From Bacteroidota bacterium (lineage in GTDB: Bacteria; Bacteroidota; Bacteroidia; Bacteroidales; VadinHA17): 64,000 nt of DNA. The stretch lies in the NCBI GenBank assembly GCA_029552825.1, contig JAKPDL010000187.1, positions 19,197 through 83,196 on the forward strand, in the 5' to 3' direction. A program made the translations under genes and the position numbers. Of the stretch, positions 43,184 through 54,100 are shown one piece after another. The notes beneath the pieces were generated by a model. It was not told the DNA's origin. It did no database searches and worked only from the letters and a program-made list of their open reading frames with translations. Each line of letters opens with the position of its first letter. The stretch's first letter is position 1.

Positions 43184-46057
43184 ATGAGTGACGAAGTAAA
43201 GGTTACAAGATTAAGTAAAGCAGCCCGCGAATTCAATGTGGGAATATCCACTATTGTGGAATTTCTGCATAAGAAAGGGTTTAATCTTGACCCAAATCCC
43301 AATACCAAACTACCTCCCGAAGCTTATGCCCTCCTTGTTAAGGAATACAGTACTGACATCACGGCAAAGAAAGAATCGGAAAAATTGATGCTTAAGAACC
43401 TTCATAGAAAGAAAGAGTCAGTTTCTATTGAGGATATTAATACCAAAACACCAGCCGAAGAGAGTGAAACAGAAGGTGAAATTCTTATCAAAGATTCGCT
43501 TGGGGTGACAAAAGTCGATATCAAACCCGAAATATCCAAACCTGTTGTAAAAGTACTGGGTAAGATTGACCTTGAGAAAACAGTAAAACCAAAGGTTGAA
43601 AAACCTGAACCCAAAAAAGATACAGCAGAAGAAAAAGAAAAGAAGAAAGAGTCTGCCGAGATAAAGGAAGAGGCAGTAGCAGCAGAAAAGCCAACGAAGG
43701 AAAAAGAGGCTGTCAGTGAAGCTGAACCCGAAGCAAAGGCTCCAAAAGCTACCGCCACTGCAGAGGAGAAACCTGTCATTGAAGTACCTGCTGAACCTGT
43801 AAAGGAAGAAAAGGCAACAGCAAAAGCTGAAACCGTTATAACATCACAAGATAAATCAGGTACAGGTGCTGAAACTGTTGAACAGGAAACGGAACCGGAA
43901 TTTGACGAAGAGGAAATTCCAACTACTTTCCGACTCGCATCTGAAGTCAAGATAACAGGGCCCGTGGTGATAGGCAAAATAGAGCTGGAAGAAAAAAAGA
44001 AACCTGTTAAAATCGAATATGATGAAGAACTAAAACATAAAAAGAGAAGAAAAAGAATTCCAAAGGACAAAGAGATTATTCCTCTGAAACCTGCCGAAAA
44101 GAAAGAAAGAGAAAGAGCAAAAGTATTTCTGAAAAAGAGACCTGTCAGGGCAGAAATTGACGAAGAGGAAGTACAGAAGCAAATCAAGGAGACGCTGGCA
44201 AGGCTCACTGCAAAATCAAAATCAAAAGGAGTAAAATACAGGAGGGAAAAGAGGGAAGCATTAATCCTTAAGGAAAAGGAAAAATCGGAGCTTCAGGAGC
44301 TTGAAAAGAAAGTTCTTAAGGTTACTGAATTTGTTTCGGCAAACGAACTTGCGGCTATGATGAATGTTCCCGTTACTGACATCATAGCCACCTGCATGAA
44401 TCTGGGGCTCTTTGTATCAATCAACCAGCGCCTGGATGCTGAAACCATGTCAATTGTTGCAGAGGAGTTCGGTTATAAGGTTCAGTTTGTAAGTGCCGAA
44501 GTGGTAGAAGCAGTAACAGAAGAGGAAGACAGACCTGAAGACCTTAAGCCCAGGCCACCCATTGTGACTGTAATGGGACATGTTGACCATGGGAAAACAA
44601 AGCTGCTTGACTATATCCGCAATACCAATGTTGTGGCAGGTGAGGCAGGAGGTATCACCCAGCATATAGGCGCATACAGTGTAACACTCGAAAACGGAAG
44701 ACAGATTACATTTCTCGATACACCCGGTCACGAGGCATTTACAGCTATGCGTGCTCGCGGCGCCCAGATTACCGATATCGCAATAATTGTTGTTGCTGCC
44801 GACGACGGGGTTATGCCCCAGACTGTAGAAGCAATAAACCACGCTGCTGCTGCAGGTGTTCCAATAGTTTTTGCAATAAACAAGATTGACAAACCCACTG
44901 CAAACCCTGACAGAATAAAGGAAGAACTTGCAAAAATGAATTACCTTGTTGAGGACTGGGGGGGGAAATACCAGTCGCAGGAAATTTCTGCCAAGACAGG
45001 CCTCAACGTAAACCTTCTTCTCGAAAAAGTCCTTCTCGAAGCCGACCTGCTCGACTTGAAAGCCAATCCCAACAAACCGGCTCATGGAACAGTTATTGAA
45101 TCATCGCTCGATAAAGGGAAAGGTTATATTGCCACATTACTTGTAAAAAGCGGTACTCTACGTATCGGTGATATTGTTCTGGCAGGTTGTCACTATGGTC
45201 GAGTAAAGGCACTGTTCAATGAAAGAGGGAACAGAGTTACCGAGGCAGGGCCTTCAACACCTGTTCTTATGACTGGACTTAACGGAGCTCCGCAGGCAGG
45301 AGACAAGTTTAATGTGATGAAAACCGAACGCGAAGCTAAGGAAATAGCAATAAAAAGGGCTCAGCTGCAAAGGGAACAGGAACTCCGCACCCAGAAACAT
45401 ATTACTCTCGACGAAATTGGCCGCCGCATAGCTATCGGCAATTTCCAGGAGCTCAATCTTATTGTTAAAGGTGATGTCGACGGCTCCGTGGAGGCACTCA
45501 GTGATGCTCTAATCAAGCTGTCGACCGAACAGATACAGGTCAACATAATCCATAAAGCTGTAGGCCAGATCTCTGAATCAGACGTCCTGCTGGCTGCTGC
45601 TTCCAATGCAATCATTGTTGGCTTCCAGGTAAGACCTTCAATGAATGCCCGAAAACTTGCCGAAAAAGAACAAATTGATATACGCCTTTACTCAATAATT
45701 TACGACGCTATTGAAGAAATCAAAGCTGCAATGGAAGGCATGCTTATGCCAGAAGTTAAAGAAGTAATTGTCGGATCTCTCGAAATAAAAGAGGTCTTTA
45801 AAATAAGCAAGGTTGGAACCGTCGCAGGTTGCTTCGTGAGAGAAGGTAAAATTACAAGAGATTCAAAAGTCCGCATTATTAGAGATGGTATAGTCATTTA
45901 CACGGGTGAACTGGGCTCACTGAAACGATTTAAAGACGATGTAAAGGAAGTTTCCAGCGGACTGGAATGCGGCTTAAATATCAAAAACTTCAACGACATC
46001 AAAGTGGGCGATATCATTGAAGCTTACCAGGAAGTGGAAGTGAAGAAAACTCTTTAA
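43184..46057 (+). CDS. infB: translation initiation factor IF-2
   Basis: The GTPase that places initiator tRNA on the 30S subunit and promotes subunit joining. The protein has 957 residues. An N-terminal IF2 module ([20 protein letters not shown]) is followed by a long Lys/Glu/Ala/Pro-rich low-complexity linker to about residue 350, then a second IF2 N-domain. The G domain has G1 GHVDHGKT at 465-472, G3 [15 protein letters not shown] and G4 NKID. Domains II-IV follow, with the C-terminal fMet-tRNA-binding region. An AGGAGG-like site (AGGAGGATTTCT) just upstream is unusually strong for Bacteroidota. Its stop is one base from the stop of the converging gene. Confidence 0.97.
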   Translation: MSDEVKVTRLSKAAREFNVGISTIVEFLHKKGFNLDPNPNTKLPPEAYALLVKEYSTDITAKKESEKLMLKNLHRKKESVSIEDINTKTPAEESETEGEILIKDSLGVTKVDIKPEISKPVVKVLGKIDLEKTVKPKVEKPEPKKDTAEEKEKKKESAEIKEEAVAAEKPTKEKEAVSEAEPEAKAPKATATAEEKPVIEVPAEPVKEEKATAKAETVITSQDKSGTGAETVEQETEPEFDEEEIPTTFRLASEVKITGPVVIGKIELEEKKKPVKIEYDEELKHKKRRKRIPKDKEIIPLKPAEKKERERAKVFLKKRPVRAEIDEEEVQKQIKETLARLTAKSKSKGVKYRREKREALILKEKEKSELQELEKKVLKVTEFVSANELAAMMNVPVTDIIATCMNLGLFVSINQRLDAETMSIVAEEFGYKVQFVSAEVVEAVTEEEDRPEDLKPRPPIVTVMGHVDHGKTKLLDYIRNTNVVAGEAGGITQHIGAYSVTLENGRQITFLDTPGHEAFTAMRARGAQITDIAIIVVAADDGVMPQTVEAINHAAAAGVPIVFAINKIDKPTANPDRIKEELAKMNYLVEDWGGKYQSQEISAKTGLNVNLLLEKVLLEADLLDLKANPNKPAHGTVIESSLDKGKGYIATLLVKSGTLRIGDIVLAGCHYGRVKALFNERGNRVTEAGPSTPVLMTGLNGAPQAGDKFNVMKTEREAKEIAIKRAQLQREQELRTQKHITLDEIGRRIAIGNFQELNLIVKGDVDGSVEALSDALIKLSTEQIQVNIIHKAVGQISESDVLLAAASNAIIVGFQVRPSMNARKLAEKEQIDIRLYSIIYDAIEEIKAAMEGMLMPEVKEVIVGSLEIKEVFKISKVGTVAGCFVREGKITRDSKVRIIRDGIVIYTGELGSLKRFKDDVKEVSSGLECGLNIKNFNDIKVGDIIEAYQEVEVKKTL

Positions 46058-46058
46058 A

Positions 46059-47552
46059 TCAACTCTTTTTCCCTGTGATACGATGGATGATACGGATTCC
46101 TCCAGTATTCTCCCATCTTTTTTCTTCCTTTAATATATAAGTACTGAAAAATTGCTGATTAATTTTCCCCTCTAAGAAAACTGCCCTCGACATTGGCATT
46201 ATACTTAGGCAATCTGTAAAAACTTTCTTATCCTGAACAAGCAAACTATCAATAACTCCTTTTAATATTTCAGGATCCTTGCCTCTTATTTTCAAAACAG
46301 CCGGTGACTTGTAAATATTATGTGAACTCTCTTTGCCTGTATAATAAAAAACCATTGAAGCAATCTGCTGATCATCCCTGGCAATAACAGCAATATCATT
46401 ATTTTCAACCAGCATATTACATAAATATTTTTCAGATTCACCTGATATCCGGTTAAGAGGAATCAAACCATAGAACAGATTCCATATCAGCATTCCCGTT
46501 AAAAGCATTGTGTAGAATTTTTTACCCTCATCAACAATTATGCCGGTAATAATAAAAACAAGCACTGGAATCATTACCATAAATTCAGCGTTTCCCTCAG
46601 AAACTACAGCAAAAATCAACATCAAAACAGCAATCAATACATGAGTAAAAACAAATGTTCTATTTTCTATATGCCATTTTAAATCTTTCAGATGTAATAT
46701 AGCTGAAATAAAAAAACAGATCGAAAGGAGGGCCGGAATAAAGTTGAACCAGCTCTCTTTCAACATATTAATCATGTAGCCATGAACCTGTATAAAACTT
46801 CTGGCCAGGCTGATTACAGATAATAACAAACCAGATAATGACACTGAGAACATCCCTTTAAATGACCTCCCTCCGGCAAATTCTTTAATTGCATCATAAT
46901 TCAGGCTGCCTTGTGTTACGTACACAGCCAATATATATGCTACAGGTATTATCAATGAAATTATTAGGCCCTGGAGGAGAATTTTGTAATCTTTAACCAT
47001 GAATATACCGGCAAGTATACTTAATAGCCAGAATATATAGCTGAGATGTAACAGAACTGAAAGTGACGCAAAAAAGAATGAAAGAAATATTGCCTGTTTT
47101 CTTGCCGAAAGAATATATGTAATAAAAAAATACGAAGAGACTAACCCTAAAAAAAGCGGAACAATATATGTCTCATTCTCAGTGGCATATCTCATTACAG
47201 AAAACGAGGCCCCACATAATGCGGTAATTAAAATGATCTCACTCTTCTTCTTTTTCATATACTGCAAAATATGCATAACAACATATAGAGACATTACCGC
47301 AAAAAAAGCGTTCATAATTTTAAGACATGCAAGAGTGTCAATTCCGAAGTTTTCCGGAATAAAACATATAATCTTCCCGAACAGATTATAAATCAAATGA
47401 AAGGGATGAAAAAGCTCAGTATTGTATTTTATGCATGCCGCATAATACCATGCATCAGTAGACGAAAACCTGCATGGTAATAAAATATATATTGCTGCAA
47501 AAAAAAGAAGTAAAACTCCCGTTATCCGGTTCTTTCCATAAAGATCACTCAT
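46059..47552 (-). CDS. polytopic membrane protein, possible GT-C-type glycosyltransferase
   Basis: A 497-residue inner-membrane protein with about ten to twelve helices and a soluble C-terminal domain of around 110 residues. No named family was recognised with certainty. The first periplasmic loop carries an acidic residue in STDAWYYAACIKYNTE, the middle region has MRYATENETYIVPLFLGL, and the overall layout is like GT-C glycosyltransferases that use polyprenyl-phosphate sugars. The C-terminal part (NDIAVIARDDQQIASMVFYYTGK) is reminiscent of the soluble ends of such enzymes. It starts 19 nt after gcvH on the same strand and is probably co-transcribed with it, without an evident functional tie. 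Confidence 0.65.
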   Translation of the reverse strand: MSDLYGKNRITGVLLLFFAAIYILLPCRFSSTDAWYYAACIKYNTELFHPFHLIYNLFGKIICFIPENFGIDTLACLKIMNAFFAVMSLYVVMHILQYMKKKKSEIILITALCGASFSVMRYATENETYIVPLFLGLVSSYFFITYILSARKQAIFLSFFFASLSVLLHLSYIFWLLSILAGIFMVKDYKILLQGLIISLIIPVAYILAVYVTQGSLNYDAIKEFAGGRSFKGMFSVSLSGLLLSVISLARSFIQVHGYMINMLKESWFNFIPALLSICFFISAILHLKDLKWHIENRTFVFTHVLIAVLMLIFAVVSEGNAEFMVMIPVLVFIITGIIVDEGKKFYTMLLTGMLIWNLFYGLIPLNRISGESEKYLCNMLVENNDIAVIARDDQQIASMVFYYTGKESSHNIYKSPAVLKIRGKDPEILKGVIDSLLVQDKKVFTDCLSIMPMSRAVFLEGKINQQFFSTYILKEEKRWENTGGIRIIHRITGKKS

Positions 47553-47571
47553 TCAGATATATAAAACCCTT

Positions 47572-47952
47572 TCAGGCTCCAACCAGAGTCCTGTATGCTT
47601 CAGGAGTCAGAAGGTCATTTATCTCAGTGGGATCCGCTATTTTTATGCGTATCATCCAGCCTTTTCCATAAGGATCCTTATTTACCAGTTCAGGTGAACT
47701 TTCAATTTCCGGATTCACTTCCAGGACCTCACCACTTACAGGCATAAAAATATCTGACACTGTCTTAACCGCTTCTATTGTACCAAAAGGCTCACCTTTT
47801 TTAAGAGTCTCCCCTAAAGTTCCGATTTCAACAAAAACAATATCTCCCAGTTCACCCTGGGCAAAATCTGTTATGCCCACAACACCAAATTCCCCTTCTA
47901 CTCTAAGCCACTCATGGTCTTTCGTATACTTCAGATTATCAGGAATATTCAT
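47572..47952 (-). CDS. gcvH: glycine cleavage system H protein
   Basis: A lipoyl carrier that shuttles the aminomethyl group between the P and T proteins of the glycine cleavage system. The 126 residues are typical. The lipoylated Lys63 is in [19 protein letters not shown]; the N-terminal block [21 protein letters not shown] also matches. The rest of the glycine cleavage genes are not in the window. It lies 148 nt downstream of sprA; the order ruvA-sprA-gcvH also occurs in other Bacteroidota. Confidence 0.96.
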   Translation of the reverse strand: MNIPDNLKYTKDHEWLRVEGEFGVVGITDFAQGELGDIVFVEIGTLGETLKKGEPFGTIEAVKTVSDIFMPVSGEVLEVNPEIESSPELVNKDPYGKGWMIRIKIADPTEINDLLTPEAYRTLVGA

Positions 47953-47995
47953 AGCGTTTTAATATTATGATTTGACTTTAAAATTTAACCTGTAC

Positions 47996-48003
47996 CAAAA
48001 ATA
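47996..48003 (-). promoter_or_regulatory. candidate -7 promoter element for gcvH
   Basis: On the minus strand this reads TATTTTTG, matching TAnnTTTG, and would give a leader of about 40 nt before gcvH. No convincing -33 box is present at the expected distance. Confidence 0.35.
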
Positions 48004-48100
48004 AACAAATTTTAACTCATTACTATTGAAGTTTGGTCATTTCTTTTCTTTTAACGGAAATATCTAAAATCATAAATGTATAACCCTTTTTACCGGTATT

Positions 48101-51100
48101 CTACTGTACAAGTGTGAACTTCAGGCTGAAACCGAAATTGGTATTTGAAGTCGGGAATGTACTTGCAACAAACGGATTATTCATTGTATGGTCGGCAAAA
48201 ACCTGCAGGCTGAATCTGTCGCTGAGAATATAATCTGCACTTGTCCCAATAGTAATTACTTTTGAACCAACCACTGGCTGATTCACATTTTCTATAATTT
48301 TCCGGGCTATAGTCTTATTGTCTCTTACCGAAAAATCAAATCTAACATTGAGATCACTTTTCAGTGCCCTCTGTCTGCCACCTGTATTAATTATTATCTG
48401 GACATTGTCAAATCTATACCCTGCACCAAATACAATTTCGTTTGTTCGTGCATCGGCAATCTGATTGCTTGTCAGATTCAACGCGATTGTCCTGGACTTT
48501 CTCCATTCCAGCCTGGTAGTAAGGCTGTTTTTCCAGTTCATGTCAATATTTATCAGAGGGCTGAATTGTTCATTTATGGTTACTACATTTATTTCATACT
48601 CAGGAATAAAATTGTACTGAAGGTCTCTTACCTGACTAACGCCTTTATCATCAGGTGAATATTTAAGATTAGTAGTGAATGAACTTATCGAAAAAGTACT
48701 TCTATACTGGTGCGACAGGTTAACAGATCTGAAGACTGACTGTATGAAACTGAATCGAGACAAGCCGTCAAAATTGATTCTCCAGTTAGGCATCATTTTC
48801 AATGCGGATGGAAAAGTTTCGAGAGTAACCTTCTTCGGGTCTGTCTTCGTGTATGCTGCAAGGAATGCCGGAATTAGAACTTCCCGGGAGGTTTTGCCGT
48901 ATCCATTTTTATAAGGACCTTCGATAGGATTTCCCGTTACAGGGTCAACATCCGGGTTATAACCTGGGTCAATATTTCTTCTTTCTTCACCCCTCCTGGC
49001 CGAAATTATTTCTGTATATTTTCTGAATGCTTCATATGTGGGTGAATCATAATCGTTCTTCTTGGATATTTTCTCGAATGCTGTCCCCCACGATATAACT
49101 GAGATAGTGAAGTTACCCGTTACAATTCTGTTTCTTGTACTGTCGGGGAAGTTGCCGTTTTTGTCAGCGATATAATATGCCGAAACGGCCTCATTAAACC
49201 TTCTGTCGGCGGTGAGGTCGATTCTGAGACCCGGGAAAGGTTCAACAAGTGCTCTTGCTGAAATAGTCTGCCCGTTATTAAATGTAGCCGGTGTATTCAG
49301 GAGTGTATCGGTTGAAAGCCATCCGTTGGCAGCAGCTCTGTCAAAAAAGTTCCTGTCGTTATAGCCTAAAATAAATGGTAACCCGGGTGCAAGTAAGTTA
49401 TTGTACCTGCTCATTCCGAGAAAATTAGTTTCGGGCATGAATCCGGGCAGTATCTGTCCCTGACTGTTTGTAAAGGTAAGAGACACGTTTCTGAGGCCAA
49501 GCAAAGCACGTACAAAGTATTCTCCAGCAACTATTGCCGGACTGCGTTTCTTTACAACCTGGCCTTCAACAACCACGCGTGCATTGTTAACCTCCTCATC
49601 GGCCGCAAAGGTTATTCTGTTCTCATTTACTATTGACATCTTGCCCTTAATCTCCCTGCCAGAGCTATCGTAAACTTTTACCGAGACATCCTGTGTTTTA
49701 AGGTTATGGGTAATTGAACGGGCTACTCCCGGTCTGAAACTCACTTTTTCCCTTGTATAAGTGACGGTTTTAAATTCCGGCCTCATTCTCAGGCGTGCGT
49801 CAGGCCTTGTATTGTTTTCTATATCCCGCAGGAACTTCAATTTATTATAAAGTGTTGTAAATGCTCCGCTGGCAGTAAAGGTTAGCTCATTATGATTCTT
49901 AATTGTATTCCCGAGGTTAATATTCATTGTATCGGGGTATAACGGACCTGCCAGCCATGTATAATCGGCACCGTAACGAAGGTTGGCATTTGTCCACCCC
50001 AGCAGTGGAAGCTTGTTTACAGGAAGATTGTAATTTATATTGATAAAATGACTGTATGTGGTTGTACGGCCAAAATTTTTAAGATTTGTAAGCACTGAAT
50101 CCTTCCAGTTTTCATATTCCGACTGATACCTTCTTTTATCAACTCCACCCGGTGGCTCATCAATACGTGCAATACTGGTTGCCGTAAAATCAAACTTCAA
50201 CTGCCTGGTAATATCATATTTAATATCATAAATCCTGCTCCATTCAAAATCTTTACGGTAAGAAGGAGTTACCTTCAGGAACGGATTATTTATATTCCTT
50301 GTTATTACCTCATTGTAATATCTGCTCAAATCTGTTCTGAATGAAATACTACGGGGAAATACATAGAAGTTAAAATCCTTTATTAGTCTGAGGGCAGAAA
50401 AATTCAGAAAACGCATGTTTTTAAATGGTGCTATATTGGCAGGCTGGCCTTCGAAATTATAATTTATTCCACCCCTGATATTCTTTTCCAGGTCAATCTC
50501 AGTCTTTATATTGCTTCTGTAAACTTCGTTATATGTGTAATTGAAGCTCAGGTTGGCCGGATCCCACATATGTGGCCTTTTACCCCTGATATATACACCT
50601 GCATTGCTGATTGTCAGAGTTTTCCGTCTCGAATAATCTTCTGATATTGATTTAATTGAATCCTTTTCAGCTTTGTTTCTTGCTTCCACCAGAGCGCTCT
50701 TAAGAGGCACATCAGGGTCGAGAGGATTGAACTGTGGTTTTATTACAGCTTCGGAATACCCCAGGTAGACAGGCAGCCTTATATTGGCTTTTTCGGGGAA
50801 GAATTTTCCCATCTCAAGAGTGGATGATACATCATATTTTACAACCTGCTCCTTGCTTCTTTCATTCACTTTTTTCTCAATACTTCCCCATCCGGGGGTG
50901 CTTGTCTGGCCAACCATATCAACTATTCCAAAGTCGGCAAGTCTTGCCTGAAGGTGTGCATTTGCAGCCCAACCGCTATTCTCCACAAAATCACTCAATC
51001 TTAATTCATTAACCCATACCTCACCCGACTTTGGCCGGCCATCATCCATGGCAGGATTTCTTGTCTTTGAAGGATTTCTGACACCTACCATAATCACTTT

Positions 51101-54100
51101 GACATTGCTCAGATTCGGATTTCCAGATACTGAAATTCTGTGATTTCCTTGATTATATATAAAAACGTCTGAAACACTCAGGGTAGAACCCGGTTCCGAC
51201 ATCGCCCTGTTTCTTGCCTGCTTGGCTTCCTGAAAGATAGAAAGATCAATAATAAATCTGTTCTCTTCAGGCCATACCATGGCACGATGACTATCGTTAT
51301 TGTTATTATAACGCCCGGGAGGAGTAAGCTTCAAAGGTATCTCATATTCATAAAAATTGCCTTTGTAGTCCGAACCTATTCTTATGAACGCTGTTAGCTC
51401 ATTATCCATCAATGGCTCCCCTATAAGTGCTTCAGCATGAACCTCCATTCTAAGCTGCCTGTACTGACGTATATCAAGATTCACGTTCTTGAATGCCGCC
51501 CTTGCATCACCATCTTCCAGATTATGCACCCTCAATACCATAGATTGCTCATTAAGTTGCCGCAGCTGGGGATTTGAGGGGTCTATTATTCTTGTAAACC
51601 CCGGAGGTAAAACATAATTTACCGGAAGCTTGCCGCTGTTTTCCTCAATACTGACTGAACTTATTTCAAAAGATCCATCTTCCTGCTCAGGTATTGTTAT
51701 TCTTTCACTTCCTTCCTTAAAAGCAATATTGTATTTCCTCCATTCTGCCCTTACAAGATCGAGCTTTGCAAACCTCATTATTATTGGCTCTTCAAAGTTG
51801 CGGAGGAACATTCGCATAAATCTTATCGACTTAAAATCCCTTATGGCTCCAATCACTTTTTCATAATCAGTTATGGGAATTTTAAACTGGTACCATTTCA
51901 CTTTTGATTTTTGTCCATTGGCAAACGTTGCTGTATACTCTATCTCATCAACGATGAAATTTTTCCCGACAACCATATCCTCTGGCCTCAGGCTTACCCT
52001 GTACTGGTAATAGCTTTCGGTCTCGCTCAGTGTATTATCCCTGTTTATGTCTTCCATATCAGGAAGTGTGGAGCCACTTGTCGGATAATTTTCAGGCGAC
52101 ATCTCAGCTGTAGGCGAGTTGCCTTCCATTCCATTGTACCGTTTGTAGCGGTCTAGAATTCCCAGCCTCAGCCTGTCATAATCCGAACCTCTGAAATAAT
52201 GAAAATCATCACCCGAAGGATCTTTAACAAACTCTTCATATGCTTCCTGAGTGAGAATCGACTGAAGTTTCTGAATATAATCTTCATAAAATGTTCCCTC
52301 ATCATTGTCTTTCAGTCCGTCGAGACCGACATCCTGATACTGGCGTGATTGCGGATCATTGTCAAAAGCATGAACCACTGCCTGCACTGTAGGTACGCGG
52401 CCCCATGCAGTAGTATCAACATTTTTTACTTCCGGAGAACCGGGAAGGCCGTTTTCAAAACTCTTCCTTGAATCTTTAAGAATATCTTCAGAAATATTGC
52501 CGAGGTTAATGTACAGATCCCCACCCTTGTGCTCAGTATTCTCCACAAAAGGATCCATCAGCCAGAACTTTATGTACTGAATATTGGCGGCTTCGAAATC
52601 GCTTGTAAGTATCTCCCTCATCATTCCACCCCATCTCGAACGCGGGTTCCTGAGCGAACCATCGCTATTGAGCCCTGCAGAAAAAGCCGAAGGATAGGTG
52701 TCAAAATTATAAGGCCCTCTTTCAGAAGGATAAAAGGCCACATTAAGCACTCCTATAGTTGTCGGCACGCCACTCGGACTCTCCTTATATGGGAATATCT
52801 CCGTTTCAAAAACTTCTCTTACAAAATGACTCGACTGTTCATCGGGATTTTCCTTAATATGCGAGGGAGTGGAAGAGCCGTTGCGAAGAAAAAGGGGATC
52901 AATCACATACCATGCAAGACGGGCCCTGTTAAATCCGCTCGCCAGATTATTATTGAGCCTCGCCTCAGGGAATAGCTGATCCTGACCCTGTGGTATGCTC
53001 GCAATTGACCATGCATTGAACGATTTCAGATCAAGAGGTATTTCACTTGCCTCAAAATCATCAATATAAGAATTACCAGCACTTGAAATAGCCCTTGAAT
53101 GGCCCGGAATAAGATTTGCAAATTCTCCAAAAAATGAAATTGCCGACGGGGCCTTCGTGTTAAGAAACGGCAGTTTATCAACCAGGTTGGTAAGTAATTG
53201 CGACTGCGACCTGTATGAGGCATTCATACCCCAGATTGTGTTTGAAATTGGCTCTTCTCCGAAATTTACTTTCTGGGTAAAGGGCCTTTCGTTAAGATGC
53301 AATATCGTACCTCCAATATTGAAATTCTCTGATATCCTGTAATCCAGATGTGTTCCAACAAGTGTCTTTGTCTGAAAACCGAAAAACTGGTTACTTTCAA
53401 GGGATACCTGAATGGGTGTTTCAGAATCGATGAGGGCCTGATTTATTATTCTCACCGTTCCGAGATTGTAGTCAACCGTATAATCAATGTTTTCAGTAAG
53501 CACAACACCTCCTGCAGTCACTTTAACAGCACCCTGCGGGATACTTGTGGCATTCAGCTGTATTTCTGAACCGGAGGCAGAAGAATATTGACCTACGAGC
53601 CTGAATTTGTTCTTTTCAGCTATCTGCCTTGCTATAGTTTGAGTTGAGTCGTAAAGTTCCTGAAAAACATATTTATCTGCAATTTTCGGATCATTAAACT
53701 GCTTCCGGAGATAACTCCCGAAAGGTTCATTAACCGGGAAAATTATTCTACCCCTTGCCGACATTATTGTAGCATCCTCTATAAAATCAAAAACTCCATC
53801 GGGCTCCCTGTCGAGCTGGGAATTAAGGTTATCAAGCCGAAGGACCTGCAGCAGAATCTTATTTGAGAGATTTCCTTCGGGGATATAATTTATAGCATTA
53901 CCGGTTTTATCGTCCTGATAAAGAACCTGAAGCTCAAAATTCTTTCTTTCAACCCTGCCGGCTCCTATTGAATAGATGTTTTTCATCATCAGCTTCCAGG
54001 TAGGTAGTCGCGGGCTTAGTGTGGTTCCTTTTAATAATTTAACTATAAGTGCTTTAGGTGCATTTATTCCATCGGTTGAAAATTCGCCCACCCTATAAAC

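Noticed and set aside
43402..44208. Long Ser/Phe-rich open frame on the minus strand
   Set aside because: It is antisense to the Lys/Glu-rich linker of infB. AAG/GAA-rich coding sequence produces such open Ser/Phe/Leu frames by composition; there is no domain or start context.
44450..45085. 211-codon Cys-rich minus-strand frame
   Set aside because: It is antisense to the conserved G domain of infB and shows no recognisable family.
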